Assembly (NCBI RefSeq): GCF_030996345.1
Contig: NZ_CP118747.1
Location: forward strand, 1,114,001 to 1,178,000
Length of the DNA: 64,000 nucleotides
Direction: 5' to 3'
Origin: Acidithiobacillus sp. AMEEHan
GTDB taxonomy: Bacteria > Pseudomonadota > Gammaproteobacteria > Acidithiobacillales > Acidithiobacillaceae
Below, in pieces: positions 1 to 8,779 of the stretch. Every line of letters begins with the position of its first letter. The stretch's first letter is position 1. The position numbers were made by a program, and so were the translations under genes. A model generated the notes under the pieces. The model was not told the DNA's origin and ran no database searches. It saw only the letters and a list, made by a program, of their open reading frames with translations.

Positions 1-49
1 GCGGGGCTCCCCATTCCGCTGTACTGCGCCTCGCGAGGGAAAATCCGAA

Positions 50-868
50 ATGAGTGACCCCATTCTTCCTTCCTCCACGAGTTACCTGATCACCCAGGAG
101 CCCTACTACCAAGCCCAGGGCAACGAGGTGGAACTCTTTGCCGCTGCGTACCGCAAGCGCCTCCCCGTCATGGTCAAAGGGCCGACGGGCTGCGGCAAAT
201 CGCGCTTCATCGAGTACATGGCCTGGAAGCTGGGTAAATCTCTCATTACCGTGGCCTGCAACGAGGACATGACCGCCAGTGACCTAGTTGGCCGTTACCT
301 GCTCGAGGCCAATGGTACCCGCTGGATCGATGGACCGTTGACGACTGCCGCCCGGATGGGCGCCATTTGCTACCTCGATGAAGTGGTCGAGGCGCGGCAG
401 GACACCACCGTCGTCATTCACCCCCTTACCGATCATCGGCGTGTCTTGCCCCTGGACAAAAAGGGCGAACTCGTGCACGCACATTCCGATTTTCAGTTGG
501 TCATTTCCTACAATCCCGGCTATCAAAGCCTGATGAAAGACCTCAAGCCTTCCACCAAGCAACGTTTTGCCGCTTTTGATTTTGACTATCCGGACGCCGA
601 ATTGGAGGCCAAGATCCTCGAGCGTGAGGGCGGAATTGCAGCCGATATTGCCGAACGACTGGTCAAGATCGGTAGTGTTGCCCGGCGTCTCAAAGGGCAT
701 GGACTCGACGAAGGCATCTCCACTCGACTGTTGGTCTATGCCGCTTCCCTGATCGAAGACGGTGTTGCTCCGCAAGATGCCTGCCGCATGGCCCTGGCCG
801 CACCGATCACCGACGATGCCGATATCCGTGCCACCCTCGAGCATGCCATCGTCGCTACTTTCGCCTGA
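50..868 (+). CDS. cbbQ: CbbQ, MoxR-type AAA+ ATPase (RubisCO activase subunit)
   Basis: MoxR-family AAA+ ATPase of the CbbQ/NorQ/NirQ type, 272 residues, the normal size. The Walker A motif GPTGCGKS lies near residues 44-51 and the Walker B-like AICYLDEV near 105-112. Known CbbQ proteins form a hexamer that works with CbbO to remodel inhibited RubisCO and restore its activity. NorQ and NirQ do the same sort of job for NO/nitrite reductases, but the very large VWA partner just downstream favours CbbQO. The gene starts 49 bases into the window. Two upstream frames stop across its ATG, so a preceding gene (perhaps RubisCO) may end here, but too little is visible to name it. Family call is strong; the RubisCO assignment is inference from the neighbour. 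Confidence 0.88.
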   Translation: MSDPILPSSTSYLITQEPYYQAQGNEVELFAAAYRKRLPVMVKGPTGCGKSRFIEYMAWKLGKSLITVACNEDMTASDLVGRYLLEANGTRWIDGPLTTAARMGAICYLDEVVEARQDTTVVIHPLTDHRRVLPLDKKGELVHAHSDFQLVISYNPGYQSLMKDLKPSTKQRFAAFDFDYPDAELEAKILEREGGIAADIAERLVKIGSVARRLKGHGLDEGISTRLLVYAASLIEDGVAPQDACRMALAAPITDDADIRATLEHAIVATFA

Positions 869-881
869 TGGGGTCCAGCGC

Positions 882-3143
882 GTGTCAGCCGGGATAGACG
901 ACTCGCTGTCGCAGGCGGACGCCTGGGCGCAATTGGATACCCGTTTTGCGGAAGTGGAACGGGTTTTCCCCGATGTATGGAAAGCTGCAACGGCCGAGCT
1001 CAGCCCTCAGGGCCAGGTGGACTACCTGGAAGCGGCGCGGCGGATCGGAAAACTCGGTCGTGGCGTGGAACCCTTGCTGGCCTTCCTGGAGGAGTGGCCG
1101 GCCGTGGCGGGGGCAGCGGGAGAAAAGGCCCTGCCGGCGCTGATGCAGTTCATCGATCGCCTGCAGAAATCTCCCAATGGCCGGGCGATCACTCCCTTGT
1201 TACAAAGCCTGGCCGCGGTGGCGGCACGCCTGGGATCGGCGGCGCAGCTGCAAACATATCTGGACATCGCCCTGCGCCTGATGGAGCAGAGCACAGGCTC
1301 CATTCATGGCCGCGAGGCCACTATTCCCAGCACGGGACTGCCGGAATTCTTCGTTCAGGCTCCGGCACTGCTTCAGCAGCTCAGCCTGGAAGGGCTCGCC
1401 AACTGGGTCGAGTACGGTATTCGCAACCACGCCAGCCATCCCGAACGCCAGAAGGACTACTTCGGCCTACAGTCCGCCGACAGTCGCGCCGTCTTGCAGC
1501 GCGAACGGCACGGTACCCTCCTGGCCGATTGCGAACGCAGCCTAGACGCTTACCTGCGCGGCTTGTGGGCGGAAACTGCCATCCTCATCCCTTACTCCAG
1601 CGCCTTTCATCAGCTACGCCAGCCCATTCCCTACTTCGATTCCCTGGGCTATCGCCTACCCGACGCCTACGATGCCGCCCGCGGGGTATCCGGCTTGGAT
1701 CGTTACCGCATCGCCCTTGCCCATATGCTCGGACATCGGCGCTGGAGCAGCCCCCTGATCGCCGACAACTGGAGCCCTTTCCAGCGCCTGGCGGTGGAAA
1801 TCCTGGAAGATTGCCGGATCGATACCCTGCTCATCCGCGAGTACCCAGGGCTGCGCCGTTTTTTCCTCAGTTTGCACCCCCAGCCGGGCGAAGGCGACTG
1901 CGATCCGCAAACGACTTCCTGCCTGCTTCACCGTCTGGCCATGCTCTCCCGTGCCCTCCTCAATCCGGGGCATGGCTACCGGCATCCGGTAATCTTGGAG
2001 ATTGCCGGGCGCTTTCATGGGCTGCTGCAAAGCGGAACGAGCAGCACCAGCGAGATGGCGGCCCTGGGCCTGGACTTCGTCACTCGCACCCGCCAGGCCA
2101 GCGACCAGTTTGCCAAGGTCCATTTTGCCGATACCGTGGTCGATTACCGCGACGACAACCGCCATCTCTGGACATTCATCGAGCCCGACGACGAGGAGGA
2201 AAGCAGCGCGGCGGAAGCACGGCCCCAGCGCCTGGAGGAATCTTCGTCCCTGCCGCCCCGTCTGTATCCGGAATGGGACGCCCAGACCCAGAGTTACCGA
2301 CCCGATTGGGTGAGCGTCTACGACCAGCTGCAAAGCAACGGCGAGCCGGCAAAGATCGATCGTCTGCTTGCCAAGCACAGTGCCCTGGGCAAACGCCTGC
2401 AGCGCCTCTTCGACCTGCTCAAGCCGCAGAACAAGGAACGCATCCGGTACCAGGAAGAGGGCAGCGAACTCGACCTGGACATTGCCCTGCGCGCCCTCGT
2501 CGACTACAAAAGTGGTGCCAGCCCCGACCCGCGCATCCATCTGCGCCATCGTCACCGTGACCGCGATCTCTCCGTCTTGCTCTTGCTCGACCTCTCGGAA
2601 TCTCTGCAGGACACGGTACCGGGTACCGGCCAGACGATCCTGGAATTGAGCCAGGAGGCGGTCTCCCTACTCGCCTGGGCCATCGACGCCCTGGGGGACC
2701 CCTTCGCCATTGCTGGATTTCATTCCAATACCCGTCATGAAGTCCGCTATGCCCACATCAAGGGCTTTCGTGAGCCGTGGGGGGAACCGGTCAAGGCGCG
2801 GCTGGCAGGGTTGGAAGCAGGCTGGTCGACGCGCATGGGGGCTGCCCTGCGTCACGCCGCCCATTACCTGGGGGCACGCAATACAGGGAAGAAACTCTTG
2901 CTCGTTCTCACCGATGGCATGCCGTCGGATGTGGACGTAGCTGATCCACAGCAACTCGTTGCCGATTCCCGGCAGGCGGTACGGGAACTCGAGCAGCAGG
3001 GAATTTTCCCGTACTGCATCAGCCTCGATGCCCAGGCGGACAGCTATGTGGGAGAAATCTTCGCTCGGCAATACACGGTTATCGATCAGATCGAGCGCCT
3101 GCCCGAACGCCTGCCGCAACTGTTCCTCGCCCTCACGAAATGA
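882..3143 (+). CDS. cbbO: CbbO, VWA-domain RubisCO activase adaptor
   Basis: Protein of about 750 residues with a C-terminal von Willebrand A domain. The MIDAS motif DLSES lies about 570 residues in, followed by the strand LVLTDGMPSD. The long N-terminal helical part is typical of CbbO and longer than in NorD. In characterised systems CbbO binds RubisCO through the VWA MIDAS and links it to the CbbQ ring. The start is uncertain: GTG at 882 has a GGGGT about ten bases upstream and leaves a 13-base gap after cbbQ. ATG at 843 would overlap cbbQ and has no obvious ribosome site. The frame stays open still further upstream, but that part is antisense-like low-quality sequence within cbbQ. Confidence 0.85.
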   Translation: MSAGIDDSLSQADAWAQLDTRFAEVERVFPDVWKAATAELSPQGQVDYLEAARRIGKLGRGVEPLLAFLEEWPAVAGAAGEKALPALMQFIDRLQKSPNGRAITPLLQSLAAVAARLGSAAQLQTYLDIALRLMEQSTGSIHGREATIPSTGLPEFFVQAPALLQQLSLEGLANWVEYGIRNHASHPERQKDYFGLQSADSRAVLQRERHGTLLADCERSLDAYLRGLWAETAILIPYSSAFHQLRQPIPYFDSLGYRLPDAYDAARGVSGLDRYRIALAHMLGHRRWSSPLIADNWSPFQRLAVEILEDCRIDTLLIREYPGLRRFFLSLHPQPGEGDCDPQTTSCLLHRLAMLSRALLNPGHGYRHPVILEIAGRFHGLLQSGTSSTSEMAALGLDFVTRTRQASDQFAKVHFADTVVDYRDDNRHLWTFIEPDDEEESSAAEARPQRLEESSSLPPRLYPEWDAQTQSYRPDWVSVYDQLQSNGEPAKIDRLLAKHSALGKRLQRLFDLLKPQNKERIRYQEEGSELDLDIALRALVDYKSGASPDPRIHLRHRHRDRDLSVLLLLDLSESLQDTVPGTGQTILELSQEAVSLLAWAIDALGDPFAIAGFHSNTRHEVRYAHIKGFREPWGEPVKARLAGLEAGWSTRMGAALRHAAHYLGARNTGKKLLLVLTDGMPSDVDVADPQQLVADSRQAVRELEQQGIFPYCISLDAQADSYVGEIFARQYTVIDQIERLPERLPQLFLALTK

Positions 3144-3158
3144 ACAGTATATTGCGCA

Positions 3159-3178
3159 GTACGTTCACTATTACGTAC
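3159..3178. promoter_or_regulatory. Candidate operator: GTACGT-N8-ACGTAC palindrome upstream of the XRE-cupin gene
   Basis: The 45-base gap between cbbO and the regulator holds a perfect inverted repeat, GTACGT, eight bases, ACGTAC. It overlaps a 12-base-period direct repeat (ACGTTCACT then ACGTACACT). It ends 10 bases before the regulator ATG. Symmetric sites of this size just upstream of an XRE-family gene are usually autoregulatory operators. Binding is inferred, not shown. Confidence 0.5.
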
Positions 3179-3188
3179 ACTTGCGCCC

Positions 3189-3734
3189 ATGGAACAGCTC
3201 GCCCGTCAATTGCAAAAGATCCGCGAGGATCGCCAGTTATCCTTGCGCTCCCTGGCCGAGCGGGCGGGGGTTTCTGCCAGCGCCATTTCCCAGATCGAAG
3301 CGGGCCAGGTCTCGCCCTCCATCGCCACCTTGGAAAAGCTCTGTCATGCCTTGGGAGTCCATATCGCCGACCTCTTCGACGAGGGGACCGATAGCCCTGC
3401 CCCCATCATCGTCCGTGCTGAACAGCGTCGGCGGGTGTACAGCGCCGGTTCCCACGCCAGCATCGAGCCTCTGGCAAAAAACTTCTCCCGCAAAAAGATG
3501 CAGCCCATTCTTCTGACCCTGGAGCCTGGGGGAGAGATTGGCGAGCACCCCTACAGCAGCGCCGAGGGGGAAGAATTTGCCATGCTCATCGAGGGCTGCG
3601 CCTGCTTTGAGCAGCAAGAGACGCGGCATGATCTGGTCAAGGGGGATGCGGTCTACTATGACCCGCGGCAGCTCCACAATTGGCGCAATACCGGCAAGGA
3701 TCCTGCGGTGTTGCTGATCGTCGTGGCCCAATGA
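3189..3734 (+). CDS. XRE-family regulator with C-terminal cupin sensor domain
   Basis: 181 residues. An N-terminal helix-turn-helix (residues about 8-62, with SLRSLAERAGVSASAISQIE) is followed by a DLFDE linker and a C-terminal cupin_2 barrel (about 105-180, with GEEFAMLIEG and the pair of conserved Gly/His/Asn positions). This is the SutR/PuuR-like architecture, in which a small ligand on the cupin changes DNA binding. Its stop overlaps the hyfB start (ATGA), so it is translated together with the hydrogenase-like operon and is the obvious candidate regulator of it. The palindrome 10 bases upstream suggests autoregulation. The ligand cannot be predicted from sequence. Confidence 0.9.
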   Translation: MEQLARQLQKIREDRQLSLRSLAERAGVSASAISQIEAGQVSPSIATLEKLCHALGVHIADLFDEGTDSPAPIIVRAEQRRRVYSAGSHASIEPLAKNFSRKKMQPILLTLEPGGEIGEHPYSSAEGEEFAMLIEGCACFEQQETRHDLVKGDAVYYDPRQLHNWRNTGKDPAVLLIVVAQ

Positions 3735-5716
3735 ACGGCGTCAACCTTCTGCACCTCGCCTTGCTAGCGGCGGCCCTCGGACCGCTGCTCAGCCTCGCCG
3801 CGCTTTTGCCCCTGGCCCCGGCCGAGGTGCGCCGTGCCGCGTTGCTGGGAAGCACCGCCATGGGCCTGCTCTGGCTGATCGATGGCATATTGGCTCTGCT
3901 CGCGCCAGCCGCTTCGCCGACTCTGAGCCTGGGAACGGTCATCGTCTGGCAATTCCGGCTCGACCCCTTGTCGGCATTTTTTCTCATCGTGCTCGGGGTA
4001 GTGGGGAGCAGCGCATCCCTCCACGCCTTGGGGTATTTTCACAACGCAAGTACGGGGCAGCTACGACGGGTTCTGCTGCCACTGCCATTGTTTCTCTCGA
4101 GCATGGCGCTGGTGCTGCTGGCGGACAACGCCTATACCTTCCTGGTGGCCTGGGAAGGCATGGCCCTGAGCTCCAGCTTCCTGATCCTGGCCCAGGCGCA
4201 AGGGGCGCGAGAACGCCAGGCAGCCTACCTGTACCTGCTCCTTGCCCATCTCGGCGCCCTTTGCCTGCTCGCCGCCTTTGCCCTCTTGAGTCACGGTAGC
4301 CCGCTGCAAGGCAGCACGTTCTCTACGATGAGTGGGCATTTTCTCTCCCCGTGGCAGCGGCAGGCCATTCTCGTGCTGACCCTGCTCGGCTTTGGCGCGA
4401 AGCTCGGGGCAGCGCCCCTGCACGTCTGGCTCCCCGAGGCCCATCCGGCGGCCCCGGCTCCGATCTCTGCCTTGATGAGTGCGGCAATGCTGCCCATCGC
4501 CCTCTATGGCCTCTTGCGCATGGATTGGCAAATCTTGCCGCCAGTCGGTACTTCCTGGGGCCTGATTTGGTTGCTGGTCGGTTTGATCAGCGCAGGTTTC
4601 GGCGTGCTGTTTTCTGCTCTGCAACGCGACCTGAAACGCATGCTCGCCTATTCCTCCATGGAAAACATGGGCCTGATTTTGGTGGCCTTCGGGCTTGCAC
4701 GCATCTTTGCCGCTGAGGGTTCCCCAACGCTCGCGGCGCTGGCCTTGAGCGCCGGCCTATTCCAGATCGTCAACCACGCCTTCTTCAAGGGCCTGCTCTT
4801 TCTCGGCAGCGGTAGCGTGCTCCACAGCGCCGGCACGGTGGACATGGGTCGCCTGGGTGGACTGATCCGCGGCATGCCCCAAACGACCTTGCTCATGCTC
4901 ATTGGCAGTCTCGCCATCGCCGGACTCCCGCCCCTCAATGGTTTTGCCTCGGAGTGGCTGCTTCTGCAGGCCTTTCTCCTCGCGCCACAGTCGGCATCCG
5001 GCACTCTACAAGCCATTCTGCCCCTCGCCGCCGCTGGCGTGATCTTCGTCCTCGCCTTGGCCAGCTTCGCCATCGTCAAAGCCTTTGGCCTGAGCTTTCT
5101 CGGGCAGGCGCGTACGGCTTTTTCGGCCCACGAGGCGAGTCGTTGGGAACGGAGCGCCATGGGCCTCCTGGCACTCGGGTGTGTGCTCTTGGGCCTCTTT
5201 CCGGGGACGATCGTCGATCATCTGCAGGGGGTCAATCTGTTGCTCCTGCACAGCAAGGTCCTGGGTAGCCAGGCGCCGTGGGGGCTGACACCCATTTCCC
5301 CGCAGCGGGCAAGCTACCTGCCTGGGGCCTTTCTGATCGGCATCGTGCTCGCCATCGTCCTGACCTTCCTCTTGGTGTGGTGGCGCTTTGGTCGGCCGTT
5401 GCGCCGCGTCCCCGTCTGGGCCTGTGGTTTCCAGGGTCCGCGCAGCGCCCGCATGCAGGATAGCCCCGCAGGCTTCAGCCAACCGCTGTACCGGATCTTC
5501 CGCCCCATTCACCAAGGGCAAGTCCCGGTCGGCAAGGTCGAGGAGGGTTGGCAGTTACGGCTCAGCGACCCCTTCTGGGCCGGTATCTATGCGCGCATAC
5601 AGCATGGGGCGGATTTTCTCTCCCGGCAGGCCCTGCGACTGCAGCACGGTAAGATCAGCTCCTACCTCCTGTATGCGTTTCTCACCTTGATCGTGCTTCT
5701 GGTACTAGTCCAATGA
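3731..5716 (+). CDS. hyfB: HyfB/NuoL-like proton-translocating membrane subunit
   Basis: About 661 residues, almost wholly hydrophobic with many membrane helices, of the antiporter-like family shared by NuoL, HycC and HyfB. The helix containing GFGAKLGAAPLHVWLP keeps the buried lysine and histidine of the proton channel. An additional Lys/His helix (FQIVNHAFFKGLLFLGSG) is also intact. The C-terminal extension (after about residue 540) includes a soluble segment starting WACGFQGP, as seen in HyfB/HycC proteins. ATG at 3731 overlaps the regulator stop (ATGA) and is preferred over an earlier in-frame ATG inside the regulator gene. It would form part of the ion-pumping arm of the Ehr-type complex. 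Confidence 0.88.
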   Translation: MNGVNLLHLALLAAALGPLLSLAALLPLAPAEVRRAALLGSTAMGLLWLIDGILALLAPAASPTLSLGTVIVWQFRLDPLSAFFLIVLGVVGSSASLHALGYFHNASTGQLRRVLLPLPLFLSSMALVLLADNAYTFLVAWEGMALSSSFLILAQAQGARERQAAYLYLLLAHLGALCLLAAFALLSHGSPLQGSTFSTMSGHFLSPWQRQAILVLTLLGFGAKLGAAPLHVWLPEAHPAAPAPISALMSAAMLPIALYGLLRMDWQILPPVGTSWGLIWLLVGLISAGFGVLFSALQRDLKRMLAYSSMENMGLILVAFGLARIFAAEGSPTLAALALSAGLFQIVNHAFFKGLLFLGSGSVLHSAGTVDMGRLGGLIRGMPQTTLLMLIGSLAIAGLPPLNGFASEWLLLQAFLLAPQSASGTLQAILPLAAAGVIFVLALASFAIVKAFGLSFLGQARTAFSAHEASRWERSAMGLLALGCVLLGLFPGTIVDHLQGVNLLLLHSKVLGSQAPWGLTPISPQRASYLPGAFLIGIVLAIVLTFLLVWWRFGRPLRRVPVWACGFQGPRSARMQDSPAGFSQPLYRIFRPIHQGQVPVGKVEEGWQLRLSDPFWAGIYARIQHGADFLSRQALRLQHGKISSYLLYAFLTLIVLLVLVQ

Positions 5717-6660
5717 GCTGGGCAGCCTGGGGAATGCAGTCTTTGCAGGTCTTGCTGGCGCTGGCCATCGCGCCCCTTTTCGCCGCCTGGTTACAGATGC
5801 TCCGTGCCCTGCTGCAAAACCGCCGCCCTGCAGGTCTGGGGCAGGGTTACCGTGACCTGCGCCGTCTTTTTGCCAAGGAATCTCTTCTTCCGGAAGATTC
5901 TTCTTGGCTCTTTCGTTTCAGCCCCTACGTCCTCTTTGGCACCAAAGTGATGGCCACGACCTTGGTGCCCATTTTGGCCGTGAATCTTCCTTTGGCGCGG
6001 GCCGCCGACGTCATTGCCCTGGTCGGATTGCTCGCCGTAGCGCGTATTTTTCAGGTCCTGGCGGCCATGGATACGGGGACGCCTTTTGCGGATCTCGGAG
6101 CCCACCGGGAGATGCTGGTCTCCGCGCTGGCGGAACCTGCGCTCCTTACGGCATTTTTCATTGCCTCTCTCCTGGCTGGCTCCAGCTCCCTGAGCACTAT
6201 CGTTGCGCACACGCAGGTGGAGATCACTTCGCTGCATCCGAGTATGGTCTTTGCCGCTGCCGCCTTCTTTTTGGTCCTCCTGATCGAAAACGCCCGCATT
6301 CCCGTCGATAATCCTGCCACCCACCTGGAGCTCACCATGATCCACGAGGCGATGTTGCTGGAGTACTCGGGACGTCATCTGGCCCTGCTGGAGTGGGGCG
6401 CACAATTGAAGCTTTTACTGTATGTGGCGATGGGTATCGCCCTGTTTTTTCCTTGGGGAATCGCCGATCACGTGGGACTGGTGGCAGTGATGCTGGCGTT
6501 GGCGGCATTCTTCGGCAAACTGTTCCTTGCCGCGCCCATCCTCGCCCTGGTGGAAACCCTGCTCGCCAAGAAGCGGCTTTTCCGCGTGCCGGAATTTGCC
6601 GCTAGTGCCTTCCTTTTTGGGGTGATCGGCTTGCTTACCCACTTCATGCTCGGGGCCTGA
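5713..6660 (+). CDS. hyfC: HyfC/NuoH-like membrane anchor subunit
   Basis: 315 residues with about eight membrane helices, homologous to HycD/HyfC and NuoH. The conserved acidic loop is present as LIENARIPVDNPATHLELT, with HEAMLLEYSG following. This is the region that joins the membrane arm to the peripheral arm in complex I and group 4 hydrogenases. It starts by ATGA overlap with hyfB. In the family this subunit is the link through which redox events in the soluble part drive ion movement. Here the soluble part is unusual (see HyfG), so its actual driver is unknown. Confidence 0.9.
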   Translation: MSWAAWGMQSLQVLLALAIAPLFAAWLQMLRALLQNRRPAGLGQGYRDLRRLFAKESLLPEDSSWLFRFSPYVLFGTKVMATTLVPILAVNLPLARAADVIALVGLLAVARIFQVLAAMDTGTPFADLGAHREMLVSALAEPALLTAFFIASLLAGSSSLSTIVAHTQVEITSLHPSMVFAAAAFFLVLLIENARIPVDNPATHLELTMIHEAMLLEYSGRHLALLEWGAQLKLLLYVAMGIALFFPWGIADHVGLVAVMLALAAFFGKLFLAAPILALVETLLAKKRLFRVPEFAASAFLFGVIGLLTHFMLGA

Positions 6661-6662
6661 AC

Positions 6663-7334
6663 ATGCACCTACCCACGGAGTCACTCCCCGCCATCCTGAA
6701 ATTCCTCGCTGCTTGGATGCTGCTGCTGAGTTTTGCCCTCCTAGCCCAACGCCGTCTGCTCAGCCTGATCTATCTCCTCGCCTGGCAGGGCGTCACCCTT
6801 GCGCTGAGCACGGCGTTGGTGGCCCTGCTCACCGGCGACCGTCTGCTCTGGGTATCGGCATCCTTGACCTTGCTCCTCAAGGGGCTACTGATCCCGACCC
6901 TGCTGCATCGCCTGTTACGGCGCCTCAATGTCCGCGGTGATGTGGAGATGACCCTCAATGTAGCGGGCGGCCAACTCATTGGCATCGTCCTGGTCATCTT
7001 TGCCTTTGCCCTGGCGGCGCCTCTGGCCGGTGCGCTCCCGGCTGCTACCCATGGCATGCTCGGTATTGCCCTGGCCGCCTTTCTCCTCGCCTTTTGGATG
7101 ATGATCAGCCGACGCAAGGCGATTTCAGAAGTGGTGGGCTTTCTGGCGATGGACAACGCCCTGTTTTTTGCCGCCACCAGCGCCACCCTGGGGATGCCGT
7201 TGATCGTCGAGCTCGGGATCGCCCTCGACGCCCTCATCGGCTTTGTCATCCTCGGCGTCTTTTTCTTCCATATTCGCGAAAATTTCGAGAGCCTGGATCT
7301 GCACTGGCTGGAACACCTGCGGGAGGATCGATGA
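6663..7334 (+). CDS. hyfE: HyfE-like membrane subunit (NuoK-related)
   Basis: 223-residue integral membrane protein with about seven helices, matching HyfE of hydrogenase 4. HyfE contains a NuoK-like core. It begins two bases after the hyfC stop and its own stop overlaps the hyfF start. HyfE is typical of the Hyf branch and is lacking from the simpler Hyc (hydrogenase 3) complex, so this points to a hydrogenase-4-like, longer membrane arm. Assigned by overall character and position between hyfC and hyfF. Confidence 0.82.
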   Translation: MHLPTESLPAILKFLAAWMLLLSFALLAQRRLLSLIYLLAWQGVTLALSTALVALLTGDRLLWVSASLTLLLKGLLIPTLLHRLLRRLNVRGDVEMTLNVAGGQLIGIVLVIFAFALAAPLAGALPAATHGMLGIALAAFLLAFWMMISRRKAISEVVGFLAMDNALFFAATSATLGMPLIVELGIALDALIGFVILGVFFFHIRENFESLDLHWLEHLREDR

Positions 7335-8779
7335 CGCTGCTTTGGATTCTTGTCGCAGCCGCCGCCGGAATCCCGCTGCTGGCCCTGCTGGGGGATGGGC
7401 GACGGGGCCGAATCCTCTTTGTCGGCATCAACCTCGTAGTCTTTATGCTCAGCCTGCTCCTCGCCAAGGAGTTCCTCGCTCACGGCACCTTGCGGGCCCT
7501 GGATGACAGCTTCCGCATGGATGCCCTTTCCCTGATTTTGGTCCTGGTCAATGGCTTGGTGGGCCTCATGACGGCATGGTTTTCTAGCGCATATTGGCAG
7601 CGGGAGATCAGCGAGCACGGTTTCGGGAAGGGACGGCAGCGCTTGTATCACGCCATGTTCCAGAGCTTTCTTGCCACCATGCTCCTGGCATTGCTGAGCA
7701 ACAACTTGGGCATTCTGTGGGTTGCCTTGGAGGGCGCCACCCTCTCGACGGTATTGCTGGTGAGCATGCAGCGCAGTGCGGAGAGTCTGGAAGCCGCGTG
7801 GAAATACTTCATCCTCTGCGGTGTCGGCTTGGCCATGGCCCTCTTCGGCACGGTGCTGCTCTATTTCGCCGCCCAGCCGGTGCTCGGCAGTGGTGCCCGG
7901 GCGCTGCTCTGGTCGGCTCTCGATGGACATGCCAAGGCTCTGAATGGAACGGCCCTCGCCCTGGCCTTCGTCTTCGTCCTCGTCGGTTATGGCACCAAGG
8001 TAGGGCTGGCGCCCCTCAATAGCTGGCTGCCGGATGCCCACGCCGCCGGTCCGAGCACGGTATCGGCGGTCCTTTCCGGGCTGCTGCTCAATGTCGCCCT
8101 CTATGCCATTCTGCGCTTCAAGAGCCTGGCCGACGCCGCCTTGGGTTCGGCCTTCGCTTCTCACTTATTGCTGGCCTTCGGCCTCCTTTCCTTGCTGCTG
8201 GCCGCCCTGTCCATGCTGCGCCAGCACGATGTGAAACGCCTCTTCGCTTATTCATCAGTGGAACACATGGGCCTGATCAGCATTGCCTTCGGCCTGGGCG
8301 GCCCATTGGCAATCTTTGCCGGGGTCTTGCACATGGTCGGCCACAGCCTGGCCAAGTCCTCAGTATTCTTTTCCGTAGGACGCGCCATACAGGAGGGCCA
8401 TTCCCGGGAGTTGGCGGATCTTCGCGGCATCCTGCAGACTCGTCCTACCTTGGGTTGGTCGTTGCTGCTTTCGATATTCGCTATTCTCGGCATGCCTCCA
8501 GGCTCCCTCTTTTTGAGCGAATTTCTCATCGTGGTGGCGAGTGTGCAGCAGATGTGGATGATCACCCCAATCCTTCTGCTTGGCCTCGGGGTCGCCTTTG
8601 CCGCTATCCTGCCGCGACTCCTGTCGATGCTCTACGGCGAGGCAACGCCAGTGCCAGCGCAGCGGACGCGGGGTCTCGTTCCCGTCTTTGTGCAGATCCT
8701 GGTCGTCGTCCTCCTGGGTATCTGGATTCCGGGCTCCCTAAACGCCTGGATGCATAGCGTTGCGGGGATCCTGCAATGA
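7331..8779 (+). CDS. hyfF: HyfF/NuoN-like proton-translocating membrane subunit
   Basis: About 482 residues and a second antiporter-like (NuoL/M/N family) subunit. The channel helix GYGTKVGLAPLNSWLPDAHA keeps its lysine. Another conserved segment, DVKRLFAYSSVEHMGLI, and the LSEFLIV helix are intact. ATG at 7331 overlaps the hyfE stop, and the open frame upstream of it lies inside hyfE and is not used. With HyfB it gives the complex two ion-translocating modules. HyfD, the third antiporter-like subunit of E. coli hydrogenase 4, is not present in this operon. Confidence 0.88.
   Translation: MTLLWILVAAAAGIPLLALLGDGRRGRILFVGINLVVFMLSLLLAKEFLAHGTLRALDDSFRMDALSLILVLVNGLVGLMTAWFSSAYWQREISEHGFGKGRQRLYHAMFQSFLATMLLALLSNNLGILWVALEGATLSTVLLVSMQRSAESLEAAWKYFILCGVGLAMALFGTVLLYFAAQPVLGSGARALLWSALDGHAKALNGTALALAFVFVLVGYGTKVGLAPLNSWLPDAHAAGPSTVSAVLSGLLLNVALYAILRFKSLADAALGSAFASHLLLAFGLLSLLLAALSMLRQHDVKRLFAYSSVEHMGLISIAFGLGGPLAIFAGVLHMVGHSLAKSSVFFSVGRAIQEGHSRELADLRGILQTRPTLGWSLLLSIFAILGMPPGSLFLSEFLIVVASVQQMWMITPILLLGLGVAFAAILPRLLSMLYGEATPVPAQRTRGLVPVFVQILVVVLLGIWIPGSLNAWMHSVAGILQ

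Noticed and set aside
1-49. Tail of an upstream gene
   Set aside because: Two frames could end over the cbbQ ATG, but 16-18 codons are not enough to identify or choose one.
977-2560. 527-residue Pro/Arg-rich frame inside cbbO
   Set aside because: Out-of-frame shadow of cbbO.
6770-8164. 464-residue ORF on the minus strand through hyfE-hyfF
   Set aside because: Antisense shadow of two convincing membrane-protein genes; composition is typical of reverse-strand reading of GC-rich DNA.
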